Shown here: in pieces, positions 6,965 to 8,617 of the stretch
Numbering within the stretch: position 1 is the first letter of the stretch
Layout: every line of letters begins with the position of its first letter
DNA from: an uncultured Gemella sp.
GTDB taxonomy: Bacteria; Bacillota; Bacilli; Staphylococcales; Gemellaceae
Length of the DNA stretch: 8,617 nt
NCBI GenBank assembly: GCA_927911695.1
Contig: CAKMQO010000232.1
Coordinates: forward strand, 1 to 8,617
Direction: 5' to 3'
Notes under the pieces: model-generated
Told to the model about the DNA's origin: nothing
What the model saw: the letters and a program-made list of their open reading frames with translations, nothing else
Databases searched by the model: none
Translations under genes and position numbers: made by a program

Positions 6965-7795
6965 TTATTTCTTTAATGTTGCTAAAACTAACTCTATTCT
7001 ATTATTAATTCTAATAGGGAATGAACTGTTGCCAAGCCCTTGAGAAACAATTAAAGTTGAATCTTCTAGAACATAGTTACCATTAGTATATTTTGGAAAG
7101 AAACCTTGGCTAGGAGAGAAAATACCACCTACAAATGGAATTCTCCATTGACCACCATGAGCATGACCCGAAAAGATAAGATCGTATTTTACATCTGCGT
7201 ATATCGGAAATTTCTCAGGTCTATGTGATAAAAGTATATTAAAGTGATTTGGAGAGTATAGTTCTTCTAGAGTTTTTATAAAGTTTGCTCTATGATTTAA
7301 CTTATCTTCATTTTTAAAGAAATTATAATCCTCAACCCCAACCAAATTAATACTTTCATTATTTTTTGTGATAAGTAGCTTTCTATTGTGAAGATATGTA
7401 ATATTAAGTTTTTTCATTCTATTTATAAGTTGCTCGTATTCTTCAGGAAGTCTTAATTCATGATTTCCTGAGACGAAATAGCATGGAGCTATTATTGCTA
7501 ATTGACTTAAAATATTATAAGCAATATCCATATCGTTATTATAGCTATCTAAAATATCTCCAGTTATAACAATTATATCTGGATTGAAATCTTTAATTTT
7601 CTTTATAAATGACAAATCACTATATCCAATCCTATCACAGTGAATATCACTGACTTGAGCGATTTTAAAATTGTCAAAAGCTTGAGGTAGTTTATCAAAC
7701 TTAAGAGTAGTTTTTCTTACTTTTAATTTTTTATTTTGTCTTATTATTGAACTAGCTGCAATAATCGGAGCTAGTGCTAAAAGTTTTCGATTCAT
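6965..7795 (-). CDS. YkuE-like metallophosphoesterase
   Basis: This intact gene encodes 276 residues. All calcineurin-like metal motifs are present: DIH (Asp50, His52), GDILD (Asp80), GNHE (Asn111, His112), SHRP (His191) and GHAHGGQ (His211, His213). The GHAHGGQWRIP ending is typical of the YkuE/YaeI group. The N-terminus has a short hydrophobic stretch (about 5-18) followed by basic residues, so the enzyme may be tethered to the membrane. No twin-arginine motif is seen, unlike B. subtilis YkuE. Substrates of this group are poorly defined, with envelope-related phosphoesters proposed. The ATG at 7795-7793 follows AAAGGTGA. The gene is transcribed alone, convergent with the small exported gene and divergent from addA. 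Its freedom from frame errors contrasts with its neighbours. Confidence 0.88.
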   Translation of the reverse strand: MNRKLLALAPIIAASSIIRQNKKLKVRKTTLKFDKLPQAFDNFKIAQVSDIHCDRIGYSDLSFIKKIKDFNPDIIVITGDILDSYNNDMDIAYNILSQLAIIAPCYFVSGNHELRLPEEYEQLINRMKKLNITYLHNRKLLITKNNESINLVGVEDYNFFKNEDKLNHRANFIKTLEELYSPNHFNILLSHRPEKFPIYADVKYDLIFSGHAHGGQWRIPFVGGIFSPSQGFFPKYTNGNYVLEDSTLIVSQGLGNSSFPIRINNRIELVLATLKK

Positions 7796-7847
7796 TATAT
7801 TTCACCTTTAAAATAATTTAGTAATAAACATAATAGTATTTTAAAAT

Positions 7848-7876
7848 ATTATACCATAAAGCTTAAAGTATGTTAA
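7848..7876 (-). promoter_or_regulatory. Promoter of the YkuE-like gene
   Basis: On the minus strand TTAACA (7876-7871), a 17-base spacer and TATAAT (7853-7848), with TG at 7856-7855, form a strong extended -10 promoter with 5 of 6 -35 matches. Confidence 0.7.
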
Positions 7877-7879
7877 AAT
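7871..7879 (+). promoter_or_regulatory. Possible addA promoter overlapping the divergent promoter
   Basis: TG (7871-7872), T, TAAAAT (7874-7879) is an extended -10-like element with a start near 7886 and a leader of about 32 bases. No good -35 exists. It overlaps the -35 box of the divergent gene, so the two could compete. Confidence 0.35.
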
Positions 7880-7917
7880 ATATAGTGATAATTAATGTAA
7901 AATTAGAGGATAATTAT

Positions 7918-8617
7918 ATGATAAAAATTGAGAAGATTGACAAAATAGCCGCTTCTAGAAAGCATTCTTATTCAGTTCCGCAATGGCAAGCAATAGCTAT
8001 TAACGGTGCTGATGTTCTTGTTGCGGCAGCTGCAGGAAGTGGTAAAACTGAGGTGCTTTCTGAGAGAATTGCAAGAAAGGTAGCTTCTAATAGATGGGAT
8101 GTAGATCGTTTATTAGTACTGACATTCACGACTGCTGCAGCGAAGAACATGATTGTAAGAATTGAAAATAAAATCAGTGAACGATTACTATCTACTAATA
8201 AGGAAGAAGATTTAATCTATTTAAGAAAACAAAGAATGTTAATGAATGATGCTTATATAAGTACTATTGATAGTTTTTGTTTAAATGTATTAAAGAAAAT
8301 TTTTATTATCTAGTTGAAGAAAAGATTGATAATGAAATTAAATATTTATCACCTAATTTAGTATATTATCAATAGTAAAGGGTTATTGAGTGAAACGATA
8401 GGAAATGTCCTAGAAGAGTTAGTTCAGGAAGATTCTACTAGTACAGATTTACTATTTACAGTTTTTGGTTCTAAACAAAATATTAGTTCATTTATTATTG
8501 ATGTATATTATAAACTATTAAATATCCCTAACTTTCAAAAATATTAGAAGATGATTTGAAAATTAAATTCCTAATTATAGATAAGGTTAGTATAGATCAT
8601 GCTGTTATTGATGAATT
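7918..8617 (+). CDS. addA: AddA (RexA) helicase-nuclease subunit, N-terminal part, frameshifted
   Basis: AddA with AddB processes double-strand DNA ends for recombinational repair. The ATG at 7918 is preferred to one at 7870 because of AGAGG (7906-7910) just upstream and because homology begins only afterwards. Residues 22-50 match AddA (PQWQAIAINGADVLVAAAAG), with Walker A AAAAGSGKT at 36-44 and catalytic Lys43. DVDRLLVLTFTTAAAKNM (61-78) is motif Ia, and AYISTIDSFCLNVLKK (112-127) the following SF1 motif. The frame then breaks three times: one A missing in 8296-8299 (restores KKNFYYLVEEKIDNE), one base extra around 8360-8373 (restores SKGLLSETIGNVLEE), and one A missing in the run at 8537-8541 (restores ILEDDLKIKFLIIDK). 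The nuclease domain lies beyond the window. No addB precedes it. Confidence 0.85.

Noticed and set aside
7870..7917. Upstream ATG start for addA
   Set aside because: The added residues have no AddA similarity, and the start lies within the divergent promoter region. ATG 7918 has a ribosome site.
7968..8150. A 60-codon open frame on the minus strand
   Set aside because: It is antisense to the Walker A and Ia region of addA, and its alanine-rich composition simply mirrors that region.
1..8617. CRISPR array, tRNA, rRNA, insertion sequence or phage module
   Set aside because: No regular repeat-spacer pattern, no recognisable cloverleaf or rRNA sequence, no transposase or integrase, and no terminal inverted repeats were seen.

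Overview
The window is AT-rich DNA from a low-GC Firmicute. Consistent features are strong AGGAG ribosome sites, extended -10 promoters (TGnTATAAT), hairpin terminators, an AddA-type recombination helicase, and a streptococcal-type histidine-triad surface protein. The mix of streptococcal surface features with Bacillales-like housekeeping genes suggests Gemella or a close relative. That assignment is inferred from protein character and was not checked by a search.

Layout. At the left edge, on the minus strand, lies the N-terminus of a histidine-triad (Pht) protein. Divergent to it is a two-gene unit: a two-domain rhodanese (601-1446) and a sodium:solute symporter (1473-2845), closed by a hairpin. 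Next come an unusual metallophosphoesterase-like protein (2911-3815) and a GNAT acetyltransferase (3824-4376), spaced as an operon. Oligoendopeptidase F (pepF, 4491-6297) has its own extended -10 promoter, a good upstream CodY-box match and a strong terminator. A small exported protein (6523-6893) follows and faces a YkuE-like metallophosphoesterase (7795-6965, minus) across a shared terminator. Divergent from the latter, addA begins at 7918 and runs off the right edge.

The dominant oddity is reading-frame damage. I count about 16 single-base frame changes affecting seven of the nine genes, mostly in A or T homopolymer runs. In every case the family-typical protein resumes at once in another frame. 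Repairing the four in pepF gives 600 residues, about the expected length of the family. Homopolymer sequencing or assembly error is the simplest explanation; gene decay or programmed frameshifting is less likely. The rhodanese and the YkuE-like gene are intact. Gene coordinates below span the restored genes.

I do not see a clear novel multi-gene system. The best leads are the CodY-box candidate controlling pepF, the phosphoesterase-like protein with a missing metal motif, the rhodanese-symporter pairing, and a small exported protein ending in a sorting-like LPKTS motif with no membrane anchor.
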